Positions 45,440 through 54,233 of a DNA stretch of 57,359 nucleotides are shown piece by piece (position 1 is the first letter of the stretch; each line of letters opens with the position of its first letter). Made by a program: the position numbers and the translations under genes. Origin of the DNA: Bacteroidales bacterium (lineage in GTDB: Bacteria; Bacteroidota; Bacteroidia; Bacteroidales; UBA3824); NCBI GenBank assembly GCA_017541145.1, contig JAFXZT010000119.1, positions 1-57,359 on the forward strand, written 5' to 3'. The notes under the pieces were generated by a model. That model was not told the origin of the DNA, ran no database searches, and worked only from the letters and a program-made list of their open reading frames with translations.

Positions 45440-47528
45440 TACACCGATAAAATTTTTAACAGGAGTTGGACCTCAAAGGGCTGAGAGTTTGGCTAAGGAG
45501 CTAAACATCAATACTTTTGGGGATTTGTTGTATTATTTCCCGACTAAATATATTGACAAAAGTAAATTTTATACTACTGCCGATATTCATTCAGATGCCG
45601 TTGCTGTACAATTAAAAGGTGTGATATCTAATTTCAGACTTGAAGGCACAGGACGGAAACAAAGGCTTACGGCTCGTTTTACTGACGAACGCGGAAGTAT
45701 AGAACTTGTTTGGTTTCAGGGTATTAAGTGGATTGAACAAAGTATTGTAAAAGGCAAAGAATATATAATTTATGGAAAACCGACTTTTTATCAGGGTTGG
45801 CAAATTTCTCATCCCGAAATAGAAGATCCGGTAAAGGTTACCAACAGTATTCCTACAAAATTTACGCCTCAGTATTCTATTCCGGAAGGTCTGAAAAACA
45901 GTAAGATAACAAGTCGTGCTTTGGCAAAACTTCAGCAGACACTTTGGTCGGGAATCAAAAGTCCTTTGCCCGAAACTTTGCCCGGATATATTGTAAGTCA
46001 GTATCATCTCATGCCGCTTACCGAGGCGTTGAGAAATATACATTTTCCGGTTTCCGACGAGCATTTGGCAAAGGCACGCGCAAGGTTGAAATTTGAGGAA
46101 CTCTTTTATATTCAGCTCAATATCCTCCGATTCAAGCGTGATAAAGACAGCAAGTCACGTGGATTTGTATTCAGTAAAATCGGTGATATTTTCAATACAT
46201 TTTATTCCAACTACTTACCTTTTAGTCTTACCGGTGCACAAAAACGTGTTATAAAAGAAATCCGCAATGATTTTCTTACCGGACGACAGTCAAACAGATT
46301 GATTCAAGGCGATGTCGGTTCGGGCAAAACATTGGTTGCGCTTATGAGTATGTTGATTGCTCTTGACAACGGTTTTCAAGCTTGCATGATGGCACCCACT
46401 GAAATACTTGCACGTCAGCACTTTCAGACGATAAAAGAGTTTCTGAAAGATATGCCCGTTTCTGTAAATATTCTTACCGGAACTTCGGGAACCAAAGAGC
46501 GCAGAATTATTCATGAACAGTTGGAAAATGGTGAACTTCAGATTCTTATCGGAACTCATGCATTGATAGAAGACGATGTAAAATTCAAAAATCTCGGCGT
46601 AGCTGTTATCGACGAACAACACAGATTTGGTGTGGCTCAGCGTGCTAAACTTTATGGCAAAAATACCGTACTCCCGCCGCATATTCTTGTGATGACTGCT
46701 ACACCTATACCTCGCACATTGTCAATGACTTTGTACGGAGATTTGGACGTTTCGATTATTGATGAACTTCCGCCGGGTAGAAAACCGATTAAAACCATTC
46801 ATTCTTACGATTCCAAGCGATTGATGGTATTTAAATTTTTGCGTGATCAAATAGCCGAAGGTCGTCAGGTTTACGTTGTTTATCCGCTTATCGAGGAAAG
46901 CAAAGTGTTGGATTACAAAGATTTAACTGATGGTTACGAAGCCATTACGAGAGCATTTCCGCAGCCACAATACAATGTCAGCATAGTACACGGACGCCAA
47001 AAACCGGATGTAAAAGAATATGAAATGCAACGTTTTGTAAAAGGCGAAACACAAATTATGGTTGCGACAACTGTGATTGAAGTTGGTGTAAACGTGCCGA
47101 ATGCGTCAATCATGGTAATCGAAAGTGCAGAAAAATTTGGTTTGTCGCAGTTGCATCAGTTGCGCGGACGTGTAGGACGAGGAGCAAATCAGAGTTATTG
47201 TATCCTGATGAGTTCTTACAAATTGTCGCAAGATGCACGCCGCCGTTTGGATATTATGTGCGAAACTACTGACGGATTTCAGATTTCGGAAGAAGATTTA
47301 AAACTTCGCGGTCCGGGCGATATGGACGGAACACAACAAAGCGGAACGCCTATTCAGTTGAAAATTGCTGATTTGGCTCGTGACGGTCAATTGTTGTCGA
47401 TGGCAAGAAATATCGCGTTTGATATCTTGGAAAAAGATCCGGAACTCGCTATGCCTCAGAACGAAATATTGAAAGTTCGTCAGCAATTGTTGTTCAACAA
47501 GCAGCAAAATTGGTCGCGCATTTCGTAA
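45429..47528 (+). CDS. recG: ATP-dependent DNA helicase RecG
   Basis: 699 residues. It has the wedge/OB domain with GRKQRLTARFTDERGSIELVW, then helicase motifs: LTGAQKRVIKEI, Walker A QGDVGSGKT, VIDEQHRFGV (DEQH), MTATPIPRTLSM, the VHGRQ region and LHQLRGRVGR. RecG reverses stalled replication forks and acts on branched DNA. Length is normal. Its start lies inside the MerR-like gene (11 bp overlap), coupling a regulator to a repair helicase, which is unusual in most bacteria. Confidence 0.97.
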   Translation: MNLDTPIKFLTGVGPQRAESLAKELNINTFGDLLYYFPTKYIDKSKFYTTADIHSDAVAVQLKGVISNFRLEGTGRKQRLTARFTDERGSIELVWFQGIKWIEQSIVKGKEYIIYGKPTFYQGWQISHPEIEDPVKVTNSIPTKFTPQYSIPEGLKNSKITSRALAKLQQTLWSGIKSPLPETLPGYIVSQYHLMPLTEALRNIHFPVSDEHLAKARARLKFEELFYIQLNILRFKRDKDSKSRGFVFSKIGDIFNTFYSNYLPFSLTGAQKRVIKEIRNDFLTGRQSNRLIQGDVGSGKTLVALMSMLIALDNGFQACMMAPTEILARQHFQTIKEFLKDMPVSVNILTGTSGTKERRIIHEQLENGELQILIGTHALIEDDVKFKNLGVAVIDEQHRFGVAQRAKLYGKNTVLPPHILVMTATPIPRTLSMTLYGDLDVSIIDELPPGRKPIKTIHSYDSKRLMVFKFLRDQIAEGRQVYVVYPLIEESKVLDYKDLTDGYEAITRAFPQPQYNVSIVHGRQKPDVKEYEMQRFVKGETQIMVATTVIEVGVNVPNASIMVIESAEKFGLSQLHQLRGRVGRGANQSYCILMSSYKLSQDARRRLDIMCETTDGFQISEEDLKLRGPGDMDGTQQSGTPIQLKIADLARDGQLLSMARNIAFDILEKDPELAMPQNEILKVRQQLLFNKQQNWSRIS

Positions 47529-47549
47529 GTTTTTTTGGGATTTGATTTT

Positions 47550-47580
47550 TTTGATTTGTATGAAAACTTGCGTATCTTTG
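47550..47580 (+). promoter_or_regulatory. Promoter of the AlaX-like gene
   Basis: TTTG (47550-47553), 19 bp spacer, TATCTTTG (47573-47580). Full consensus, 22 bp before the start codon. Confidence 0.75.
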
Positions 47581-47602
47581 CGCACCAATTTTTCGATAAA
47601 AG

Positions 47603-48088
47603 ATGATGGAAGATACACCAGTTTTGAACCAGCACAACAAAGACGAATTTGAGCCGATGCATACCGCCGAACATATTGTAAATCAGACAATGGGCAGATT
47701 GTTCGGTTGCGCCCGCAGCAAGGATGCTCACATTGAGCGAAAAAAAAGTAAAATCAATTTTTTGATTGACCGTCCTGTTACGGAAATCGAAGTTAAGAAA
47801 ATAGAAGATACTGTAAATGAGATTATTAAACAAGATTTGCCTGTTACCTATGAATTTGTAACACGTGACAATGTACCTGATGATGTGACATTGGATAAAC
47901 TTCCCGAAGACGCTTCAGAAACTTTGAGACTCGTAAGAATTGGAAATTACGATGTTTGTGCTTGTATTGGAAAACATGTGGAGCATACTGCACAACTTGG
48001 TGAATTCAAGATAAATTCCACTTCTTACAACGAAGGCAAATTTCGTATCGTATTTAAACTTATTAATCCGGATTCTAAATACTTGTAG
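47603..48088 (+). CDS. AlaX-like alanyl-tRNA editing domain protein
   Basis: 161 residues matching the second additional (editing) domain of alanyl- and threonyl-tRNA synthetases. Zinc ligand motifs are HTAEH (residues ~20-24) and CACIGKHVEHT near 124 (Cys and His). It would hydrolyse wrongly made Ser-tRNA or Gly-tRNA in trans. The second motif starts CxGxH, as expected. It has its own consensus promoter and is followed by the thioesterase gene after 19 bp. Confidence 0.82.
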   Translation: MMEDTPVLNQHNKDEFEPMHTAEHIVNQTMGRLFGCARSKDAHIERKKSKINFLIDRPVTEIEVKKIEDTVNEIIKQDLPVTYEFVTRDNVPDDVTLDKLPEDASETLRLVRIGNYDVCACIGKHVEHTAQLGEFKINSTSYNEGKFRIVFKLINPDSKYL

Positions 48089-48107
48089 TTTTTATTATAC
48101 TAAAATT

Positions 48108-48605
48108 ATGCTTCATAAAATAAAAAATCCGTATACAGAAGTAACTGATTATAACTGTTTTGGCTGTTCGCCTAATAATCCGATTGGTTTGCACTTAGAA
48201 TTTTATGATGACGGTGAAAATGTAATTACCAAATATACTCCAAACCGGAATTATCAGGGTTGGAAAAATGTATTACATGGTGGTATTCAGTCACTTATCA
48301 TTGATGAAATATCCTCTTGGGTTGTAATGCGCAGATTGCAGACTTCGGGTGTAACATCCAAGCTTAATATTCAGTTCAAGAAACCTGCATTAATTTCAGA
48401 AGGACCTTTTACTATAAAAGCAAAATTATCCCGTCAAATGAAAAATATAGCATTTATTGATGCAGAAATTTATAATGTGAAAAACGAATTAACATCTTTG
48501 GGCACAGCAGTTTATTATTGTTGGTCGGCTGAAGATGCTAAGAAGAATTTTAATTTTGAAGGCTGTTTTTTGGAAGAACCGGAAAATGAATCAAAAACCA
48601 ACTGA
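48108..48605 (+). CDS. PaaI-type thioesterase
   Basis: 165 residues. The fold opens with a Cys-rich CFGCSPNNPIGLHLEF segment, then YQGWKNVLHGGIQSLIIDEISSW, the hotdog active site with His-Gly-Gly and a catalytic Asp/Glu. It hydrolyses acyl-CoA esters; the substrate is unknown. The C-terminal end overlaps the ThrE N-terminal gene by 20 bp, so these genes are co-translated. Confidence 0.85.
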   Translation: MLHKIKNPYTEVTDYNCFGCSPNNPIGLHLEFYDDGENVITKYTPNRNYQGWKNVLHGGIQSLIIDEISSWVVMRRLQTSGVTSKLNIQFKKPALISEGPFTIKAKLSRQMKNIAFIDAEIYNVKNELTSLGTAVYYCWSAEDAKKNFNFEGCFLEEPENESKTN

Positions 48606-49404
48606 AATATCTGATGCTCTGGATCTTGCAACCAAAGCCGGATATATATTGTTGCAAAATGGAGCAGAAATTTCGCGTGTAGAAGAAACTATGAATCGTA
48701 TCGCCAAATATTTTGGTGTGGATGCCGGCAATTTTTTTATACTTAGTACCGGAATTTTTTGTACCGGAAATACACGCAATCTCAAAAAAAACGATCCTAA
48801 TTTCAAGCCCGAACAATTTGCCGATGTAAAATACATCCCGTTGAAGGGTTCGCGATTGGACAAGGTTGTGGAAATCAATCAATTGTCACGCGAAATTGAA
48901 CAAGGGATGTATACTCTTGAAGAAGCAAACGAAAAGCTTGATATCATAAATCAAAAACCGCCGAAAAAAGCTTGGATTCAGACAGTTTCGTCGGGAGTGG
49001 GCAGTTTCTTTTTCTGTTCACTTTTCGGTGGCGGACTTCGTGATTGTATGGTTTCGTTTGTAGCCGGACTTATTTTGTGGATTTTTGTGATGTTGGTTTC
49101 GCATCAACATATATCAAAACTTTTGCTCAATTTAACGGGTGCTGTAATTGCTACGGCGGTTTGTGTAATCGCGTTAGAACTTGGTTTGGGCGTAAGTTTG
49201 GGACACATGATAATCGGTTCGGTAATTCCGTTGATACCCGGAATCGCATTTACAATCGGAATCCGTGACCTTGTGGATGAAGATTATCTTGCCGGAGCTA
49301 CTCGTTTGATAGATGCTGTGGTGGTTTTCTTCGGTATTGCGATGGGTGTAGCTATTACATTGTTGATTTACAGTAGGTTTATGGGAGGAATTATTGAATT
49401 ATGA
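48586..49404 (+). CDS. ThrE-family exporter, N-terminal half
   Basis: 272 residues from ATG 48586 (MNQKPTEISDALDLA); a longer frame upstream overlaps the thioesterase and has no domain support. This is the DUF1212/ThrE N-terminal part: a cytosolic domain (LLQNGAEISRVEETMNRIAKYFG) followed by five membrane helices from about 130 on, ending YSRFMGGIIEL. With the next gene it forms the two-part threonine/serine exporter (ThrE is one chain in Corynebacterium). It overlaps the next gene by 4 bp (ATGA). Confidence 0.9.
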   Translation: MNQKPTEISDALDLATKAGYILLQNGAEISRVEETMNRIAKYFGVDAGNFFILSTGIFCTGNTRNLKKNDPNFKPEQFADVKYIPLKGSRLDKVVEINQLSREIEQGMYTLEEANEKLDIINQKPPKKAWIQTVSSGVGSFFFCSLFGGGLRDCMVSFVAGLILWIFVMLVSHQHISKLLLNLTGAVIATAVCVIALELGLGVSLGHMIIGSVIPLIPGIAFTIGIRDLVDEDYLAGATRLIDAVVVFFGIAMGVAITLLIYSRFMGGIIEL

Positions 49405-49886
49405 TGGAAAATTTCGATATGATAACCCAAACCTTTGTGGGTCAGATAATTTCCGGATATTTTGGAACGGTGGCATTTGCAATAATTTTTGGAGTTCCGC
49501 GAAAATTTTACAACGTGGCAGGCATTGTCGGTGCTATAGGTTGGACAGTTTACGTGGCATTGCAACGCTATTGCGATCTTACTGGAGTGGAAGCTACATT
49601 TTGCGCTTCTATGACAATTACATTTGCTTCAAGATGTTTTGCTGTTACGGAAAAATGTCCTGTAACATTGTTTAGAATTTGCGGATTGATTCCTCTGGTG
49701 CCCGGCGCAGGTATCTATTGGACAATTTATTATCTGATGGCAAACGATTTTCACAGAGCATTGTCAACAGGATTTGTAGCAATTAAAATGGTGATTGCCA
49801 TTGTGCTTGGTATGGTTATAATTGCAGGTTTACCTAACAAATTTTTTAAATTATTGGAAAAGAAGAAAAAAATCGCAAATAGTTGA
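49401..49886 (+). CDS. ThrE-family exporter, C-terminal half (DUF3815)
   Basis: 161 residues with five hydrophobic helices. Family signatures are FAIIFGVPRKFYNVAGIVGA and RICGLIPLVPGAGIYWT. It completes the split exporter with the previous gene. The substrate is likely threonine or serine by family, not proven. It ends the plus-strand run that begins with the AlaX-like gene, before a new consensus promoter. Confidence 0.9.
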   Translation: MMENFDMITQTFVGQIISGYFGTVAFAIIFGVPRKFYNVAGIVGAIGWTVYVALQRYCDLTGVEATFCASMTITFASRCFAVTEKCPVTLFRICGLIPLVPGAGIYWTIYYLMANDFHRALSTGFVAIKMVIAIVLGMVIIAGLPNKFFKLLEKKKKIANS

Positions 49887-49894
49887 TGGATTTT

Positions 49895-49925
49895 TTGTTT
49901 TATTCAAAATCTTGATTATATTTGG
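49895..49925 (+). promoter_or_regulatory. Promoter of the 50 kb hypothetical gene
   Basis: TTTG (49895-49898), 19 bp spacer, TATATTTG (49918-49925). Full consensus, 24 bp before the start codon. Confidence 0.75.
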
Positions 49926-49949
49926 GGCTGAATCAAACCTCAAAAAATT

Positions 49950-50525
49950 ATGATTAACCGCTATCAACTATTTAAAGCTTTGGCACAAACTCAGAAAACT
50001 TTGCGTCCTCAACACGCTGAGTTTATGGGAATTCCAATTGATGGAGAACTCAAGAGTTTCACCAAAAAGCTTGTTGCGTACAAAAAGTTCAAGTTTTGTG
50101 ACTTTTTTGACAATTATACGATGGTGAGCGGAGATTTGTACGGCTACTACAATTGCTCTATTTTTTCTGTCACCGAACACGATAATCTTGAAAATACTTA
50201 TAAAGTAGAGGTTTACCTCACTAAAGAAGTTTTGTGGGACGATATTGTTACTGAATTTAGAAAGACAAAGGCTAAGCTCGAAGCTGAGTTTGGTCCGAAT
50301 ATTTATGATTTTAGCAAAGGTGCGTTTGCCCGCGATTTCAAAAGATTCTCCATTGATAACAAATCTTACGAGGATTTTTTCTGTAAGTTCATTATCAACG
50401 GAGGATTCATTTTTTATGGTATTCAAGATTGGGGATTCCATAATAGACATTCATTATCAATGCATTACTACGACGAAGCTAATATGCCGTATTATTGCAA
50501 ATACTTGCTTTCGGGCAATTCTTAG
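49950..50525 (+). CDS. Hypothetical cytosolic protein
   Basis: 191 residues, not recognised. It has no signal peptide or membrane helix and is rich in aromatic and charged residues (AYKKFKFCDFFDNYTMVSGD, and near the end HNRHSLSMHYYDE). It has its own consensus promoter, so it is probably expressed. It converges on the thiamine genes, with the last 4 bp overlapping the final thi gene in the opposite direction. Confidence 0.6.
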   Translation: MINRYQLFKALAQTQKTLRPQHAEFMGIPIDGELKSFTKKLVAYKKFKFCDFFDNYTMVSGDLYGYYNCSIFSVTEHDNLENTYKVEVYLTKEVLWDDIVTEFRKTKAKLEAEFGPNIYDFSKGAFARDFKRFSIDNKSYEDFFCKFIINGGFIFYGIQDWGFHNRHSLSMHYYDEANMPYYCKYLLSGNS

Positions 50526-51109
50526 AAAGTCTGAAACTGCTTGAAATTTTTTTCAAATTGTTCCGGATTTTCTATTTTTTGCCAGATTGAGCCTAATACC
50601 ATTGCACCGCCAAATCCAAAATCTTTTAGTAAATTGATATTTTGAGCCGTTATTCCGCCCAAAGCATATACTTTTTCGTCAATCAATCCTTTGTATTTTA
50701 GCTCTAACAATTCTTTTTCTGTGAATTTTGAATTGTAATTTTTTTTGCTGACACTGTTGAATATCGGACTGAGACTCACATAGTTGTACTTATTTTTTTC
50801 GGTTCGTAATTCATCTGCGCAGTGTAGCGATTTGGAAATAGTTCCTTTGTAGTTTTCAGGCGTTACATGGTTTCGCTTGTTGAGATGCACGCCTTTGAGG
50901 TTGTATTTTTCCGCGAGTTGAAAATGGTCGTGAGTTACAATCTTGTTCCAATTTTTCGGATTGATACTTTTTAGTAAGTTTTCAAACTCGGTTTCGTTGC
51001 TTTCCGGTTTTCTGAGATGCAACGTTTCAAGACCGTTATCAAACAGTAAATCAATAAAATACGCTTCCTTCGCGAAGAACTCGGGAAGCGTAATAACAAT
51101 CAGTTTCAT
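50522..51109 (-). CDS. Second ThiE/TenI-like thiamine phosphate synthase protein
   Basis: 195 residues of the ThiE/TenI TIM barrel: LHLRKPESNETEFENLL, ITHDHF (as VTHDHFQLAEKY), GVHLN, YVSLSPIFNSVSKK, and the phosphate-binding ALGGITAQNINLLKDFGFGG. It lacks a few residues of canonical ThiE, so it could be the TenI-like thiazole tautomerase or a second synthase. It overlaps thiH by 4 bp and is the last gene of the thi operon. Confidence 0.8.
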   Translation of the reverse strand: MKLIVITLPEFFAKEAYFIDLLFDNGLETLHLRKPESNETEFENLLKSINPKNWNKIVTHDHFQLAEKYNLKGVHLNKRNHVTPENYKGTISKSLHCADELRTEKNKYNYVSLSPIFNSVSKKNYNSKFTEKELLELKYKGLIDEKVYALGGITAQNINLLKDFGFGGAMVLGSIWQKIENPEQFEKNFKQFQTF

Positions 51110-52239
51110 ACAGCCATTTTTTCGTGGTCAAAACTTGCGTCCCAATCTTTCCAAACAGGTTCGCGACCAAGTTTTTTCAATGAATTGATAATTTCTGTAG
51201 CGGTACGTTCGTCGTTTACCGTAAACTGGTCAAGTGCTTGAGGGTAAGTGTAATAACCGCCCGGATTTGTTTTTGATTGAGCCGACATCGTTGTAACGCC
51301 GAGAGTTGCCATATTATCGCGGATATTGGCAGGCTCACGGGTTGAGTAAGAGATGTCAACATCGTGATCAAAAATTCTCATTGCGAAAGTTACTTGCGCG
51401 AGTTGTTTGTCGGTCATGATTACGTTGGGTTGAAATCCCTCGTTTTCTGCCGGACGCATTCTCGGAAAGTTTACCGAATATTTGGTACGCCAATAATGTT
51501 TCTCTAAATATCTCAAGTGATAAGCCATCATTGTGATATCGGTGCGAAATTCTTTTTCGAGACCAATTAAAACGCCCATGCCGATAGAATGAACTCCAGC
51601 CATGCCCATACGGTCAAAACCGTTAACACGCCAATCGTAGTGAGATTTCATGCCTTTTGGGTGGTAGATGTTGTAATTTTTCTCGTTGTAAGTTTCCTGA
51701 AAACAAATTACACCGTTCATGCCGTGGTGAGTAAGCATTTCGTATTCTTCTGTGCTTAGAGGCATTACCTCGATTTTTAAGTTAGAAAAATACGGTTTTG
51801 CGATATCCAGAGCTTTGGCAATATATTTTGCATCGGCTTTTGCCGGATTTTCACCGGTTACGAGTAGGATGTTTTCAAAAGGTGCAATTTTTTTGATTGC
51901 TTTGTACTCATTTTCAATTTGTTCGTAAGTGAGAATGGTACGCGGCATTTTGTTTTGGATATGAAATCCGCAATAAACGCATGAATTTGTACACGAATTT
52001 GTGATATAAAGCGGTATAAACATCGAAACTGTTTTTCCAAAGCGTTCCAATGTGTATTTCCTTGATAATCTTGCCATTGTTTCGAGATACGGCTCAGCGG
52101 CAGGCGAAATCATTGCCATGAAATCTTCGATGTCGCAGCGTTCTTTGCTCAAAGCTCGCTTTACGTCGTTTTCGGTTTTTGAATATATTTTTTCAGTGGT
52201 TTCGTCCCACGATATTTTCTTTATTTCGTCGTAAAACAT
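51106..52239 (-). CDS. thiH: 2-iminoacetate synthase ThiH (radical SAM)
   Basis: 377 residues. The radical-SAM cluster motif is CTNSCVYCGF (CxxxCxxC). Typical ThiH parts follow: VTGENPAKA, EVMPLSTEEYEMLTHHGMNG, SVNFPRMRPAENEGF and TMSAQSKTNPGGY. It makes dehydroglycine (iminoacetate) from tyrosine for the thiazole of thiamine, replacing ThiO. It follows thiG by 17 bp and overlaps thiE2. Confidence 0.95.
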   Translation of the reverse strand: MFYDEIKKISWDETTEKIYSKTENDVKRALSKERCDIEDFMAMISPAAEPYLETMARLSRKYTLERFGKTVSMFIPLYITNSCTNSCVYCGFHIQNKMPRTILTYEQIENEYKAIKKIAPFENILLVTGENPAKADAKYIAKALDIAKPYFSNLKIEVMPLSTEEYEMLTHHGMNGVICFQETYNEKNYNIYHPKGMKSHYDWRVNGFDRMGMAGVHSIGMGVLIGLEKEFRTDITMMAYHLRYLEKHYWRTKYSVNFPRMRPAENEGFQPNVIMTDKQLAQVTFAMRIFDHDVDISYSTREPANIRDNMATLGVTTMSAQSKTNPGGYYTYPQALDQFTVNDERTATEIINSLKKLGREPVWKDWDASFDHEKMAV

Positions 52240-52256
52240 TTTATATCAGTTTTTTA

Positions 52257-53033
52257 TTAGTTTAAGAAACTTGTAAGCGGTGAAGATGCTTCGGCTACAG
52301 AATCCAAAGCTACGTTGCCCAAGCCTGACAAAAATGCTTCTCTACCTGCTTCAACGGCTTTTTTGAAAGCTACTGACATCTTTACGGGATCGCCGGCTAC
52401 TGCAATTGCTGTATTTACAAGGCAAGCCGATGCTCCGAGTTCCATTGCCCAAGCTGCGTGAGACGGTGCGCCGATTCCTGCGTCTACAACTACGGGAACT
52501 GTGACTTCTTCGATGATAATTTTCAGAAAATCAACGGTTCTAAGTCCTCGGTTGGTTCCTATCGGTGCTCCCAAAGGCATTACGGCTGCTGCTCCGGCTT
52601 CTTCCAATTGTTTGCACAATACAGGGTCTGCTTGACAATATGGTAATACTACAAATCCTTGTTTTACTAGTTCTTTGGTGGCTTTTAATGTTTCAACTGT
52701 ATCCGGCAAAAGGTAACGCGGATCGGGATGTATTTCGAGTTTCAACCAATTGGTTCCAAATGCTTCTCTTGACATCTGGGCTGCAAAAATTGCTTCTTCA
52801 GCATTTCTTACGCCCGAAGTGTTTGGTAATAATTGTATCTTTTTGTCTTTTACGATATTTTGCAAAAGTTGATCGTTTTCATCGTTGAGTTCCACGCGTT
52901 TCATGGCTACTGTTACCATTTCAGAGCCTGAGGCTGCGATGGATTCCGACATCAATTGATTGCTGTTGAATTTGCCTGTTCCTAAAAAAAGGCGTGAATT
53001 AAATTCTCGTCCGCCAATTACTAATTTGTCCAT
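52257..53033 (-). CDS. thiG: Thiazole synthase ThiG
   Basis: 258 residues. It opens with [19 protein letters not shown] and has [19 protein letters not shown], the catalytic Lys region [40 protein letters not shown] and [15 protein letters not shown]. It joins DXP, iminoacetate and ThiS thiocarboxylate to form the thiazole ring. It overlaps thiE by 13 bp. Confidence 0.96.
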   Translation of the reverse strand: MDKLVIGGREFNSRLFLGTGKFNSNQLMSESIAASGSEMVTVAMKRVELNDENDQLLQNIVKDKKIQLLPNTSGVRNAEEAIFAAQMSREAFGTNWLKLEIHPDPRYLLPDTVETLKATKELVKQGFVVLPYCQADPVLCKQLEEAGAAAVMPLGAPIGTNRGLRTVDFLKIIIEEVTVPVVVDAGIGAPSHAAWAMELGASACLVNTAIAVAGDPVKMSVAFKKAVEAGREAFLSGLGNVALDSVAEASSPLTSFLN

Positions 53034-53647
53034 TTGTTCAATAAGTTTATGATTGTTTTCATTTCTTCAGCAGGATTTTGAGCGTTGAGCACCGCACCCG
53101 AAAGCGCAATACCTGTAACGCCGGTCTGCATTATTTCGTTGATATCATTTTTTGTAATACCGCCAATTGCTACTATCGGAATTTTTATACCGGCAGCTTT
53201 CATCTTGTCTGTTATCGATTTATAACCTTCAGTTCCGAGTATGGGACTAAGATTTTTTTTGGTGGTAGTAAATCTGAAAGGTCCGCAACCGATATAATTC
53301 GCACCGTTTTTATAATGCATTTCCACATCTTCGTAAGTGTTTGCCGTTGCTCCTATTATGAAATCATTGCCCAAAATTTCTCGCACTTGTTTTACCGGCA
53401 TATCGTTTTTGCCGACATGTACACCGTTTGCGCCAAGAGTTTTTACAAGTTCCACATGGTCGTCCAAAATAAATGTTGCATTATATTTTGTGCATAGTTC
53501 TTTTATGCGATGTCCAACTTGTAAAATATCTTTTTCCGAGGCATTTTTCATTCTGAGTTGAATCCATTTGCAACCGCCTTCAAGAGCCAAACGTGCTGAA
53601 TCTTCGTAGGAATACCTTTCGTTTTGATGAGTTATAAATTGTATCAT
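53021..53647 (-). CDS. thiE: Thiamine phosphate synthase ThiE
   Basis: 208 residues from ATG 53647 (MIQFITHQN); a longer frame upstream overlaps thiS and is rejected. Motifs: [65 protein letters not shown] and [15 protein letters not shown]. It joins HMP-PP and thiazole-P to form thiamine phosphate. It overlaps thiS by 4 bp and thiG by 13 bp. Confidence 0.94.
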   Translation of the reverse strand: MIQFITHQNERYSYEDSARLALEGGCKWIQLRMKNASEKDILQVGHRIKELCTKYNATFILDDHVELVKTLGANGVHVGKNDMPVKQVREILGNDFIIGATANTYEDVEMHYKNGANYIGCGPFRFTTTKKNLSPILGTEGYKSITDKMKAAGIKIPIVAIGGITKNDINEIMQTGVTGIALSGAVLNAQNPAEEMKTIINLLNKWTN

Positions 53648-53841
53648 CCGCCGCAAGCCGCTTTTATAATTATGAGTCTCATATTTTCTTTTACGGGAGT
53701 TTTTTCCCATTGAGTACGCGGAATCATAACATTGTCAGAGGCAATGGCGATACCATTGTTCGGAAGGTTGAGTTCGGTAACCAAAGCCGCGATATTTGCT
53801 GCCGAAGTTTCTACATCCTTCGAGTTTACTGAAATTTTCAT
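53644..53841 (-). CDS. thiS: Sulfur carrier protein ThiS
   Basis: 65 residues of the ubiquitin fold, ending in the Gly-Gly needed for activation (KAACGG). The start MKISVNSKDVETSAANIA is typical. The C-terminal thiocarboxylate delivers sulfur to ThiG. It is the first gene of the operon after the TPP riboswitch. The activating enzyme ThiF is not in the window. Confidence 0.9.
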   Translation of the reverse strand: MKISVNSKDVETSAANIAALVTELNLPNNGIAIASDNVMIPRTQWEKTPVKENMRLIIIKAACGG

Positions 53842-53973
53842 TGTATTTATATTTTATAGTTGACTGTTTATCGAAAAAATGTCAAGCCCGAAATAGATTA
53901 TAAATCACTGAAACTGAATTTGGTATCTTGCAGAAGTGATACCAGATGTTTAATTTGAAAAACAGTAAAAAGA

Positions 53974-54062
53974 ATGGTAAATCCCTTCGCCAGCATTACC
54001 TGAACAGGTTCAACGGGTATAATCTCAGCGTCCTCATTTTTAATAGAGTGCACCCCGGTTTG
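53974..54062 (-). ncRNA. TPP riboswitch (THI element)
   Basis: Read on the minus strand: CCGGGGTGC, then CTGAGA, then ACCCGTTGAACCTGTTCAGG, then AATGCTGGCGAAGGGA. These match the conserved TPP aptamer parts (GGGGUGC, CUGAGA, ACCC..UUGAACCUG, AAUGCCAGCG) in order. It lies 130 bp before thiS, reads in its direction, and should lower operon expression when TPP is high. Confidence 0.95.
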
Positions 54063-54082
54063 TATTTAAATTTTTTACGTTG

Positions 54083-54090
54083 CAAAACTA
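54083..54090 (-). promoter_or_regulatory. -7 element for the thi operon
   Basis: TAGTTTTG on the minus strand fits TAnnTTTG. A TTTG at 54114-54117 is 23 bp further up, slightly longer than usual. It would place the transcript start just ahead of the riboswitch. Confidence 0.55.
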
Positions 54091-54177
54091 TACATTTTTT
54101 TGATACGGTGTACCAAAACTTATGAATATTTTTTGTGTGTCAGAAGTATTTTACGGAGATTTGATTGGTTAACTTTT

Positions 54178-54209
54178 TTTGCAATTCACTTCAAAACATC
54201 TTATCTTTG
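54178..54209 (+). promoter_or_regulatory. Promoter of the AAA-ATPase/nuclease gene
   Basis: TTTG (54178-54181), 20 bp spacer, TATCTTTG (54202-54209). Full consensus. Confidence 0.75.
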
Positions 54210-54233
54210 TACGAAATATAAATTCTGCTTATT

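Larger units (their letters stand above)
53842..54233. other. Divergent thi operon/AAA-nuclease intergenic region
   Basis: 392 bp holding the TPP riboswitch and a -7 element for the thi operon, and a consensus promoter for the rightward gene. A hairpin TGGTATC/GATACCA (53921-53927 with 53938-53944) lies between the aptamer and thiS and may be part of the expression platform. Confidence 0.75.

Noticed and set aside
48535..48585. Longer N-terminus for the ThrE N-terminal half
   Set aside because: It lies in the thioesterase gene in another frame; the family starts at MNQKPTE.
53648..53710. Longer N-terminus for ThiE
   Set aside because: It overlaps thiS almost fully; ATG 53647 gives the usual ThiE start and a 4 bp overlap.
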